DNA from: Cornus controversa
Taxonomy: Eukaryota; Streptophyta; Magnoliopsida; Cornales; Cornaceae
NCBI GenBank assembly: GCA_026545225.1
Contig: CM048848.1
Location: 44,784,806 to 44,848,805, forward strand
Direction of reading: 5' to 3'
DNA: 64,000 bases
The notes beneath the pieces were generated by a model. It was not told the DNA's origin. It saw nothing but the letters and a program-made list of their open reading frames with translations, and searched no databases. The position numbers and the translations under genes are program-made. Of this stretch, positions 22,048-32,876 are shown piece by piece (position 1 is the stretch's first letter; each line of letters starts with the position of its first letter).

Positions 22048-23100
22048 ATTATTTTATTAACGATTACGAGTGTAAGTGCATAATAATACCATAAACATAG
22101 ACATACACTAATATATATATATCTACTATAATTTTTATATTTTAATTATTAACATAAAAAAAATAAAATTACTTATAATTCAGAAACTTACTCATAAAAT
22201 TACATTTTTATTATTCTACAAAGTATATAATGATCTTTAAGCATATGTACAACTATTGTTAATATTTCACACATATATATAATAGCATACAAGTATACAA
22301 GCATAATTTTTAGGCGATCTCGCTTTGATTAAATTTTTTATTTTACCATTTTTGTGCCCTGCTCTGCTCTGCGTGACTTAAACCTAATTAACCTTTGTGA
22401 TCATTATACTCCCGTACCACATTGTGATTATATCATTCCCCCCTCATGGTTTTGCTCATCATGTTAAAATTTGCTTGGTTTAGGTGGAATGGCTTGTGAA
22501 ATGAGAGTGTGGTGGTCTTTGAAATGTTAACTTAGAACCTAGTAATTAAAGAAACTTTTTTTTTTCTTTTTCATGGCTAAAACTTTAACAAGTTGAAAAG
22601 AAAAAGAAAACAACAAGAGTTTTACATAATTTGCATGGATATGTGTTGTCACTCCGCATGTGGTGAAACCGTTTTCAGGTCACAATGAAGCAACATTACC
22701 ATTGTTTCGAGACTCGCCCTCACATAAAACAGGTAAATTATATGTACTTCTCATGATACTTTCAGTATATGAATGAAGAGAATTACATATATAGATGATG
22801 ATGAATGTCTATCGCTTAAACGACCACCCGAAAAAAAAAGCGGCGAAGCAGCGTCGAGATAAAAATAAATGTTCGCATTTGATGCATAGTACACATTCTT
22901 AGACATTTTTAATGATCTCAAATCCCGTATTGAGACACAATAAGAAGATCTTGGGAATGCGAAAATGATGCAAGATGCAAGAAAAGTGGAGAAAAGAAAA
23001 GACCAAACAGTTGGAGATTTAGAAGAAAGAGAGGACCAGACATTTGGAGATTTAGGAGAAACTATGAAAAAAAAGAGAATTTGATCATGCTAATAGATCC
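22048..23100. other. No recognisable gene
   Basis: Mostly A/T-rich. Near 22990-23065 a phrase of about 35 bp (GACCAAACAGTTGGAGATTT / GACCAGACATTTGGAGATTT, each followed by AG(A/G)AGAAA) occurs twice. No LTR boundary could be set. Confidence 0.4.
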
Positions 23101-23560
23101 AAATTCAATTCCAACACCAGAAGGGAGATATTGGGATTTATGGACAAAAGATGTCATAGCCTATTTATTTACTTGGTACATGCTTGGATATTGTATTGTT
23201 TCAGTTATTTGTATAAAAAAAAAAAAATTAATCTATGATGAGTTATTATATAAGATAAAAAATATAGCCGTGGGTAAAAAAGATATATTAAAAATATATT
23301 ATTTCTTGTTAAGATTTATTTATTTTAATATATTGTTTGCAGAATAATTATTGGTTGACCTATTCTATAGGAAGACAATTTGTTTTTCCTATATTCTTCA
23401 GGAGTATCTCAGCAGCTTAGGAAGGAATTTGTTAGTCATGGAATTGTGTTTCCATATTTTCTGCTGAGTTTGTTTTGTAATGAGCAAAAAGAAGAACAAG
23501 GAATAATCTTCCAAGTCTATTGTTTTTCTCTTTTATTATACATTCTGGTATAAGCAAGCA
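23100..23560 (+). mobile_element. Probable leader/5' LTR region of Copia element B
   Basis: This stretch lies just upstream of the Copia B gag ATG. TCTGGTATAAGCAAG near 23545 resembles a decayed initiator-tRNA-Met primer site (TTGGTATCAGAGC), which would put the LTR to its left. Neither LTR end is clear and no second LTR exists for comparison. Confidence 0.35.
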
Positions 23561-23622
23561 CTGAGCCTGGCGTTTAAAAAAAAAAGAGCAGCAACTTTTG
23601 TTAGTTGCAGCAACAAGAGTAA

Positions 23623-25041
23623 ATGGCATCTGACAACAACAACTATGTGCAACCCACGATTCCCCACTTTTATGGTCAGTATGATTATTGGAGTATGCTG
23701 ATGGAGAACTTTCAGAGATCCAAAGAATACTGGAATCTCATTAAGACTGATATTGCCGAGAGAAATACTGACAGCCGCACAAAGAAAGACATATGATTAA
23801 AGAATATATATCGATGGGCTTTCAGAACATGGACTTAGGTCTGAGCTATGTTAATTCTCTTGGACTTGGTCCATTTTATTTTTAAAATGTTTGGTAATGG
23901 ATGTTATTGATTTGGTTGGGCTGGGCTATAACACATTTCCGGCGGTTATTAAAAACCGCCAGTAACAAGCTTATTTCTAGCGGTTCTCATTGGGCTGCAC
24001 TATAAGTTTGTATTAGTCATTTCCGGCAGTTTTTAAAAACCGCCGGTAATAAGTCCAAATTTCTGGCGGTTTTCAACAAAGTGCCGGTATATAATGCTAT
24101 TTCTGGCGGTTTTAGGTAAACCGCCAGAATTCTTAGCCATTTCCGACGGTTTTTAAAAACCGCCGGTAATAATGTTAAATTTCCGGCACTTCCAATACCG
24201 CCGGTGAAAAACCGCCGGAAAATACTAAATATGTTGTAGTGTGAAGAACTAAAGTTGAAGGGTCTTAAGCTAAATAATTATTTGTTTCAAGCGATTGATC
24301 ATTTAATATTGGAGACTATTCTCAAGGAAAAAACCTCTAAACAAATTTGGGACTCTACGTAGAAAAAGTATCAAAGCATGACAAGGGTTAAAAGAAAGTA
24401 GCTTCAAACTCTTCGTAAGGAATTTGAGACTCCCCACATGAAGCAAGAAAAGTCTGTTGATGAATATTTTTCACGGACGCTGACAATAGCAAACACGATG
24501 TGTATTTATGGTGACAAGCTTGAAGATGTTGCAGTGATTGAAAAAATTCTTCAATCCATGGCTCTAAAATTTGAATAAGTTGTTTGTTCTATTGATGACT
24601 CAAATGATATTGATGCAATTTCCATTGATGAATTGCAAGTTTCTTTGCTAGTGCATAAGCAGAGAAAGACACATCAAGAAGCCCAAGATATTGTACTTTA
24701 AGATTGGTAGTTATTATTAGAGTTAAACCAATGATCTATCTTAAATTTTTATGCTATCACAGAGGAACAAGCCTTGAAAGCTTCAACTAAGGATGAATCC
24801 TCCACATGGAGAGGATCAGGTAGAAGTCGAGGTGGATGAAGCCGAGGAAGAGGACGCGGCAGAAGCTCTTAACACCTCAGATTCACAAGGCAGAGGTAGA
24901 AGACTTGACAACCAACACCAAGCTGAAAAATCCACTTCTGTATTAAGGTTTGACAAACCCAATGTTGAGTGCTTCAGATGCCATAACTTTGGCCACTGTC
25001 ATTTTGAATGTTATACTAGGATGCCTGGAAATAAAGAATAG
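23623..25041 (+). pseudogene. gag of Copia element B, broken and interrupted
   Basis: From ATG 23623 the translation begins MASDNNNYVQPTIPHF, then YDYWSMLMENFQRSKEYWNL, the typical start of RE/Tnt-like Copia gag. At about 23793 it is interrupted by a small CACTA-type element (23797-24241). It resumes with EELKLKGLKLNNYLFQAID, KQIWDS, LQTLRKEF, YFSRTLTIANTM and VVCSIDDSNDIDAISIDELQ, with several in-frame stops. A zinc knuckle CFRCHNFGHCHFEC lies at about 24969-25010 on a separate frame. Gag would build the element's particle and bind its RNA; this copy cannot. Confidence 0.85.
23797..24241. mobile_element. Small non-autonomous CACTA-like element in Copia gag, TSD TGA
   Basis: It ends ATGTTGTAGTG, the reverse complement of a CACTAC-type terminus, and is flanked by TGA on both sides (23794-23796 and 24242-24244), the 3-bp duplication size of CACTA elements. 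The interior is packed with subterminal repeats in both orientations (CCGGCGGTTTTT, AAAAACCGCC). The left terminus is not a recognisable CACTAC and may be mutated or lost. It encodes no protein and interrupts the gag reading frame at KKDI / EELKLK. Confidence 0.65.
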
Positions 25042-25104
25042 GGGTAGCAGTCCAACTTTGTAGAGAAAAATGAACCAGAAGAAACATTGTTGATGGCATT
25101 TCAT

Positions 25105-26380
25105 GTCAAGGAGGCACCTGAAGCAAACATATGAAATTAGAACTAAAGCAGACAATATTGAAATTATTTCCAATGTGTTTTATGTTCCTGATTTGAAAAG
25201 TAATCTGCTAAGTATTGGTCAGCTGCAAGAGAGGGGATATGTAATCACTATTCAATATGGTGTATCGGATTTATGATCCAAACAAAGGTGCAATTGCATA
25301 TGTCTATATGTCTACAAACTGGTTATTTCCATTGCACATCAAGACTATTAAGAGTGAAATTGAAGCGTGTCGCAGTACCAAGGTAAACAATTTCAATGAT
25401 CCAGATGATCCAATACTTTCAGCTTTCCAAGCTACCAAGGTGAATAATTTAGTTGGTACAAATGATCTAAATGATTCAACATGGCTTTGGCATTTTCAAT
25501 ATGGTCATTTAAATTTTAATGGTTTGAAGACTCTACATCAGCAGAGCATGGTGAAAGACCTCCCTCAAATTAATTGTTCTTTGCAAATTTGTGAAAAATG
25601 TGTCATAGGCAAGCAACATTGAGAAAATTTTCTGAAGGGGAAAGCTTGGAGAGCTCAAAACCCTAGAGTTGATCCATTCAAATATTTGTCGACCCATAAA
25701 CCCAACATCAAATGGCCACAAGAGGTACTTTATTACGTTCACTGATGATTACAATGGAAAACATAGGTTTATTTCTTGCAGTCAAAATTAGTAGCTAGCT
25801 ATGTCAGCCTTTAAAAGCTTCAAGGCTCTTATTGAGAAAAAAACTGAGAAGAGTATTAAAATTCTTCTAACCGATCATAGTGGAGAATTTAACTCACAAG
25901 AATTTGCAAATTTCTATGAGATGCATGGAATTAAGAGGGAGCTTACAGCAGCTTACACACCACAAAAAAATTGTGTCAGAGAGGAAAAATCGCATAATCT
26001 TGAACATGGTTCGAAGTATGTTTGCAAGTAGAAGTGTGCTAAAGAATTTCTAGCCTAAGCCAGTCAATTGGAGTGTTCATATATTAAACAAATGTCCCAC
26101 TTTTCTATAAAAGATATGACACTTGAAGAAGCTTGGATTGGACATAAACCAGCAGTGAATCACTTCAGAATTTTTGGTTGCATAGCATATGTCCACATTC
26201 CAGATGAGAAGAGGACAAAGCTTGATGACAAGGGAGCAAAATGTATTTTTCTTGGGGTCACTGAGCATTCAAAGGCTTACAAACTGGATAATCCCAGCAC
26301 CAAGAAGATTATCATCAACCATGATGTTACATTTGATGAAGAAAAGTCATGGCCATGGGCTGCTAATCACTAAAAGTAGC
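25105..26380 (+). pseudogene. Protease tail, GAG-pre-integrase and integrase of Copia element B, broken
   Basis: Blocks in order are VFYVPDLKSNLLSIGQLQERGY (end of protease region), WLWHFQYGHLNFNGLKTLHQ...CEKCVIGKQH (the HHCC zinc-binding part of integrase), FKSFKALIEKKT...ILLTDHSGEFNSQEFANF (catalytic core with the second Asp), TAAYTPQKN, and the C-terminal FGCIAYVHIPDEKR...CIFLGVTEHSKAYKL...VTFDEEKSW. In intact elements integrase inserts the cDNA into the genome. Stops at about 25622, 25790 and 26030 and several frame changes make it inactive. The family's usual GGEF is here SGEF. Confidence 0.85.
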
Positions 26381-26388
26381 ATATTCCA

Positions 26389-26737
26389 ATGATTATTGAT
26401 AAAGAACAAATAGACAAAGAGACTCACGAACATCAACAACCACCAAGCTCTTCAACAATTGTACCAAGTGAAGTACAACCATCAAGCCCAAGATTTCAAC
26501 GGCCAAGGAAGAGACCAGCTTGGATGATTGACTATGTAAGTGGAGATGAATTGTCTGATGATGATTCATTTGCACATTTTGTTTTATTTGCAGACCGTGA
26601 TCCTGTAGCATTTGAAGAAGTGGTCAAATACACAGAGTGGCAAAAAGCTATGGATGCATAAATCAATGTCATGAAAAGAATGATACCTGGGAGGTGACAA
26701 ATCTTCCAAAAGGTCAGAAATCAATTGGCGTTAAATG
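26389..26737 (+). pseudogene. Start of reverse transcriptase of Copia element B, cut off
   Basis: After a linker with RPRKRPAWMIDYVSGDE the translation reaches EWQKAMDA, the usual WR.AM..E start of Copia RT, then a decayed TNLPKGQKSIGVK equivalent. There it is interrupted by the LTR that begins at 26738, where the WVYKTK motif would follow. No remaining RT or RNase H sequence is found to the right, so the rest was lost. Confidence 0.8.
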
Positions 26738-27929
26738 TGTGAGTTGCGCGGTGCGAAAGCGGTTGCAAAAAATATTTTAGAACCTAGAAAGGGTGAATAG
26801 GATCACTTGCTCGTTTGTTTAATTTTTAATTAATTCAATTTTAAGTCCAACTAACCAAACAATTAAAGCAAATAAATAAATAAAGTGCAAGTAAAGAAAA
26901 GAATGCACCAAATATACGTGGAAACCCAAGGCGGGAAAAACCACGGAGGGAGGCGCCAAGCCTCAGGGAACCAATTCACTATGATGAAACAAAGTACAAC
27001 AGACTCAGTCTCAGTCTCACACCCCTCTTCACTCTGTCAAGGATCTGATGCGGAACACCTCAGGCTTATGATTGCGACAACATGTCCAACTGCTGTAGAC
27101 TTCCGGCTAACGTCACCACCCTTATAGAAAGGTTATTGGAAGAACCAAAATACTCAGCAAGTATTTTGTTCCTTTGGTAGTGCAATCTGGTCACCTTTCT
27201 TCCTCAGCAAGCAAGCAAGCGAAGAACCTTCAATCCAATGTTTTGATCAGCAAATAGATTTGATGCAGTCTCCAAACAACTAATCAGAAGTAGAACACTA
27301 TCCTAAATATCACTCGTGAAGTATGGATTTGTGTTCTTAAAAATATATAGCCCTAATTATACTGTATATATTTTATCTCTTTAAAAATATGTTTCAGGCA
27401 TATATTACTTGCTTATTTTGTAGAGAAAATATGAATACATATATATAGGTAAGGAAGTTTTAATTCTACTTGGAAAAGAAGTTGAATACCAAAATAGAAC
27501 TCTCCTAGAAGTTTCAAACCCAAAAGGAATCAGAATTTCTGTCAAAATCTATTTCCTATTTGGAACATGCTAAGTGAGACCGGTGCCAAATAACTAGGAC
27601 CGGTGGGACTTTTGAAAACTTGCAGAAACCAACCTTACCGAGAAAAGTTGGACCGGTCCTAAATATTGGGGATGGTCCTACTTTGAAAAACCCTAAAAAT
27701 TTCATTTAAACCCTGGTTTTTCAAAATAGGCTCGGAAATAAAAAGTGCAGAGTGTCCTCACCATACTTACCTGTACTATATGGTGTTCTAACTGATTTGT
27801 CTGCATCCATGCACTTGAATATCAGCTCGAAATTGTCGATGATCGATACAAAGAATAAATAAAAAATTACAACTCGATCAATCAGGTTTTGATCACCGAA
27901 ATATGCCAATTACAATTTTATATCTCACA
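26738..27929 (-). mobile_element. 3' LTR of SIRE-like Copia element C
   Basis: On the minus strand it runs from TGTGAGATATAAAATTG (27929) to GCGCAACTCACA (26738), 1192 bp with 6-bp inverted ends TGTGAG/CTCACA. It matches the LTRs at 11751-12952 and 40649-42010. The minus-strand sequence just before it is a polypurine tract, so this is a 3' LTR. It sits directly in the reverse transcriptase of Copia element B, so C inserted after B. No 5' LTR of C is visible. Confidence 0.85.
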
Positions 27930-27946
27930 ATCTCCCCCTTTGGCAA
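27930..27946 (-). other. Polypurine tract of Copia element C
   Basis: On the minus strand GCCAAAGGGGGAGAT lies immediately before the TG of the LTR, the usual form in SIRE-like elements. Two further G-runs of the same kind lie at about 28214-28232 and 28264-28278. Confidence 0.8.
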
Positions 27947-30860
27947 TTTCGTGACAAAACCACCTAGACAATTATAACCTAACCCATTGGAAAAATTAGA
28001 TTAAAATGTTGCCCAAAAATACATAGAAATAAAAAGCTGATCATCAGAAGTTTCACTTGTGTGTTCAAGACAGTTAGAATAAAAATCTGTTGTACCTGCA
28101 CATCCCTTAAACAACACAACCTGTGAAAAGCTTAATAAAGAAATATAATCATAACTCTTCAAATCTGTAATGCTCACCCTTAATCTCCCAAGCAAAAATA
28201 TCTGATATAAATATTTCTCCCCCTTTGTCAAAGAATCTCATATCATATCATATAATAATATCATCTCCCCCTTTTCAGAACAAATTGACAAAGAACCATA
28301 TAATAATCAAATAGAGAGAATAAGATAATAAGGAAGCAAAAATCATTATCACTGATCAAATAAATATCCAAAACATATCAGTTGATGGAATAAATAAAAC
28401 ATAACAAGATCAAGCATCAAACCTAGACAAAATAGAGTTAACTACTCAAAGTCTTGCAAAACATAACTAAGTCTATCATCAAGACTTAATCCTCATCATC
28501 ACCATGAGCTCCAAAAACTAGATATCAACCTCTATCAAAACGATATCCTTGAACATGTAACTCCATCCATTGAAATTTGCATCAAAGTCCACAAAAGTAT
28601 GATCCAAGCATAAGTATGGTATCCATAGAATAAATAAAGTCTAATCATAGACACCATGTCTAACCAAAAATAACCAAGTCTAAATTATAAACCTAGCAGA
28701 TAAATGAACTAGTTTGAATCATCAAGGCATCAAAGCCCAAAAATTAGTTATCATCAGTTATGTAAGAGAATAAATGATGTCTATTATCAAAGATATATTG
28801 AGTACTCATAAGGCTCGAATCATTATCTTCTATAGATGATCTTATCAAGATTTGTCCTCAATTATTACAAAATAATATCACCTGTTTAGATCAAGAACAT
28901 CAACAATTGAGTCATAACAATTGTATTCATCTCAATGATAATGACAAATACTTTGATTGTAAAAGATAAACATCCAAATAAAAATATGTGATCCAAATCA
29001 CATACGCCCAACCAAAGTCTTTCAAATCAACATTCTTGTCCAAAAAATACTAACCTAGCTATTTAATCTATCCATTAGAGCAACACCGAATGGAATCATA
29101 AATAAGATCACAAGCTCCATTAAAGAATTCTGTCGAACACTTGGAGAATAAGATTTAAAAAATTGAGAACAACTTGTTTGATCAATTACTTCAAAATCAA
29201 CTCAAATCCTCCAAAGATATTCCCTTCCACCAATTTCAATATAAAATCAATCACAACTATCAACCAAAATGATGTAGATTATGTAGCATAAAATAAATTG
29301 AAGATTGATGCAATTTGAAGAAAAATAGAGTCAAAAGTTCCATTGAGTCAATTGATCGAACACCTAGTGTGCAAGTCTAAAATTTTCACATTTCAAAGAT
29401 ATTTGTTTGCATAAGTATCATCAAATCCTCAAATAATCAAGCAACAATCAACACAATACTCCAAAAGTTCAATCCCAACCTCCAATAGTCAATGATCATA
29501 AGAAATATAGAAGAGGAAGAGTGTAAGTGAGTTGAAGTGTTTTAGAGTGCTTGAGGATGAGAGTGTAAGAGATATGAGTGTGTGTGTGTGTGCGAGTGTG
29601 CAAGGAATGCCACTTAAAACATTAAGGTGCGCGCACAGATTTCATAAAAATTGCGCATCCGCTAAGTGCGACCGGTCCTCATATTTGGGGACCGGTTCAA
29701 CTTCTTTCGGTTCCTCAGAACCTGCAGAAGTGCGACCGGTGCTCAATAATGGGGACCGGTCCAACTTTGTGAATTATGAATAATTACACCTTGGACCTCT
29801 AATTCACCAAAAACACTTCATCTCAACTTGTTTTAGCAATTAAGCACACAAAGTATGAAAAATAAACACAAAATCAAAATAAAAAATATTTTTGGATTTT
29901 TGAGAATTTTTCAAGAAAAAAAAACATGAATAATCTCATGAGAATAATCAAAGCACATTTTTCAGAGAATAACATGAGTTTTAAAATTTTTGAAACATTT
30001 CAGACATTTATAAATGCAGAATTTTAAAACCATAATTTGTCTATCAAATTCATGATCATGACACAACTTTCAACGCACAAATATTTATAAAATTTAAAAA
30101 TTCATCTAATAAATCCATGTATGTGTGTGCAATCCAACTTCATCAAAAATTAATCAAATTTTTTTGATCCATCTTCTAAAACATATTGGATAATAAACAA
30201 ATATAGTTACACATGATCAAACATTTTTCATTAAATTTCATCATTTTTTTTTATTTCTAAGACGGTGGCTTTCACTCTTACGGTTAGCCAGCTATTTTCC
30301 TCAAAACAACTCTTAAATTTTTTAAAGATATCTCATTGGAGATTTACATTGTAGTGGAAGCTACGAACACATCCCGAAGGTAGCCTTTTCCTTTTGTCTT
30401 AGATATTCGGCAAATTTTCATTTTTTTCATGTTGAGTAAAAACACATTTTTTTTCATCATATTTATTCATTGATGATTTAAGCTTTCAATGCTACTCATA
30501 TAATATACTCTAGTCAACTTCACATTAGTTTTCAATCAATTCGCTCAGAGTTGGACTAGTGCACAATTTGTATGGACTCAGAAGATTCACCTCTAAAAAG
30601 AAATAAATACAGTACATTAGTCATCAATGTTTAGATCATAAAATTAAGTACTTCATTCATTGACAAACTAAGTATCCCAATTATGCATTTACAAATCAAA
30701 GTGAAATTAAAAAGAAATATAAAGAATTCACATTATTTCTGAGAAAAACATGATTCTCATAATCTCATATGATTATCAATAAAAATAAACAAAACATATC
30801 CTAACCTAAAATATATGGCAATGGAAAACAAATAATGAACATAAGCTCAGTCCATGACCA
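27947..30860 (-). mobile_element. 3' internal region of Copia element C and adjoining unassigned repeats
   Basis: This stretch is A/T-rich and has no recognisable protein; RT and RNase H of element C are absent. It contains repeated polypurine-like tracts near 28220 and 28270, an A-rich zone to about 29500, a (TG)n run at 29576-29592, and an ACCGGT-rich part (29660-29765) like that found inside the LTRs. How far element C extends cannot be decided. Confidence 0.45.
29660..29765. repeat. ACCGGT motif cluster outside an LTR
   Basis: GCGACCGGTCCTC, GGGGACCGGTTCAAC, GCGACCGGTGCTC and GGGGACCGGTCCAAC lie within 100 bp. The pattern and the words between (CCTGCAGAAG) resemble the middle of the SIRE-like LTRs, suggesting a related LTR remnant. 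Confidence 0.6.
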
Positions 30861-30862
30861 TC

Positions 30863-31460
30863 CACTACAAGAAAATTAGTCTTTTACGACAGGCCAAAAC
30901 TGCCTTAAATGACTTTTTAAGGCGCTTCATGGCCTGTCCTCTATTAAGGTGTTATGATTACAAAATTTTTTTAAAGGCATGCGGAAAATTTTTAATAGCA
31001 TTCAAGAACTGCCTTTAATAATTTCAGAAACGCCTTTAAAAACAATTTTCAAGGCGGTTATGTAGTGTCTTAAAAGTTTAATTATTTAAGGCGGTTAATA
31101 CCTATCATAGAAATATCATTATTGAGGGCGGTCCAGGAATGCCTTAGAATCTTAATTATTAAAGGCGGTTTATTGCTGCCTTAAAAGATTAATTATTTAC
31201 GACAGTTGGTGCTTGCCTTAAAATCTAATATTAAGGGCGGCTTGTAGCCGCCTTAAAAGTTAAATGTTTTTAAGGGCAGCTTTCGCCCGCCTTAGAAGCT
31301 AAGATATTAAGGGCGTCTGGGGGGCGCCGTAGAAGCTAAGATATTAAGGGCGCGCTGTGCCCGCCTTAGAAGCTCACCTACATATTATTAAGGGCGGGCT
31401 CGGCCGGCCTTAAAAGACAACCTACATATTATTAAGGGCGGCTATTGTCCGCCTTATAAA
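30863..31460. repeat. CACTA terminus and subterminal repeats (AAGGCGG family)
   Basis: After CACTACAAGAAAA come more than ten spaced copies of (T)TTAAGGGCGG/CCGCCTTA in both orientations, increasingly regular toward 31460 (about 40-55 bp apart). Such arrays bind TnpA in CACTA elements. Confidence 0.75.
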
Positions 31461-31499
31461 GTTTTTTTTTTTTTTTTTGAAAATTCATTTTTCTAATAC

Positions 31500-31575
31500 C
31501 TCATTCCAAAAACCTGTGAAACCCAATCCAAAAACCTGTGATGCCCAATCCAAAAAACCTGTGATGCCATGTACC
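31500..31575. repeat. Short tandem repeat, ~21-bp unit
   Basis: CCAAAAACCTGTGA(A/T)(A/G)CCCAAT-like units occur three times in a row. Confidence 0.7.
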
Positions 31576-31871
31576 AACATCCAATTTGCATCCGAAGCTA
31601 AAATATTCAAATGAAAGTCAACCCAAAAACATAATTTGAATAACTTTCATCCCAACCCAAAAGTATGTGCATTTATCAATATCTAATTTGCATCCAAGCT
31701 AGCACATTCAGCATGCTTAAAAATTACAACCATTAACAAATTATACAGTGAACATTTAAAAGACATTCTAGTTACAAATGAACTTAAGCAAAACACTAAA
31801 CTTGAAGACATATTTGAGAGGCAATCGAAGCAAAATGGAGCAATAGAGCAAGTACAACAGGAGAGAAGGCT

Positions 31872-31915
31872 ACTGCTACTGCTACTGCTACTGCTGCTGC
31901 TGCTGCTGCTGCGGC
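31872..31915. repeat. CTG/CTA trinucleotide repeat
   Basis: About 14 CTG or CTA triplets in a row; on the minus strand they give serine, glutamine or alanine runs depending on frame. It may be the end of a captured exon or merely a microsatellite. Confidence 0.75.
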
Positions 31916-32876
31916 GCTGGTTCATTATCCTGATACTTGAGGCCCCATTGATGCAATTAAATAGCTGGATCCAAACAACATGTATTGTTATTCAAATTAT
32001 GCAAAATCAGGAAGTTTAATTAAGTTGAACAATAATTTCATGTGTGACAACATCTAACTTTAAACCCAAGTTGTTAGAGGGGAATGAATGCAGCAGAGAC
32101 AACTGGAGCAAATAAAAGTTACGAAATTTCAGTGTACATTTCTATCCATAAAATTTCATCTGTAAATTGATCTTGTAGACACACTGGGGTTCTGCATACA
32201 GTACAACAAAGAAATTGGAAGTCCTTTGAACTTGTGTATAGTTGATTAATAGATATGTTTACAAAGTTCATCATTCATCAATAACCCAAAATCGAATCAT
32301 GTACAAAATAAAGCACAGGCAAAATCCAAAGGCCCCCAGAATAATGACAAGTCGAACCCAGAAATGGGAGATGAACACTTTCAGCACAATTTCATCCCAC
32401 AACCAGAACTAGAAAATGGAGAAAATGGATCCCAGACAGCTTTACCCTCATCATCATGGACTTTAGGAATTCTTCAAAGCTTAGTTTACAGTTTTTTTTC
32501 CCTTTTTGAGTAACATGCAAGTTACTTATAGATGCAATAGAACTAGGTTGTTAAGCTAATGAATGGGTTATATCAAACTTTTGTTTTCATATTACTCGGA
32601 TTAATTTGTCATGTTGGCTGAACAACCAAATAACTTTATTTCTAGGATAACTTGATTTGCTTGCATGAACATTTCGTAATATAATAGTCTAGAAGTGGAT
32701 CTAAAATTTTCATCGTGAAGTGTCTTTATGATTCCAGGAAGTCTGATAACAATTAGAAATTTTCAAGAATAAAATTGCTAAAAGAGTATAGTTAAGCTAC
32801 AAGCATGTGTGCGCGCGCACAAGCGTATACTATTCTGAATTCAATTACATAAAGAAGTCCATATCATGATACTTAC

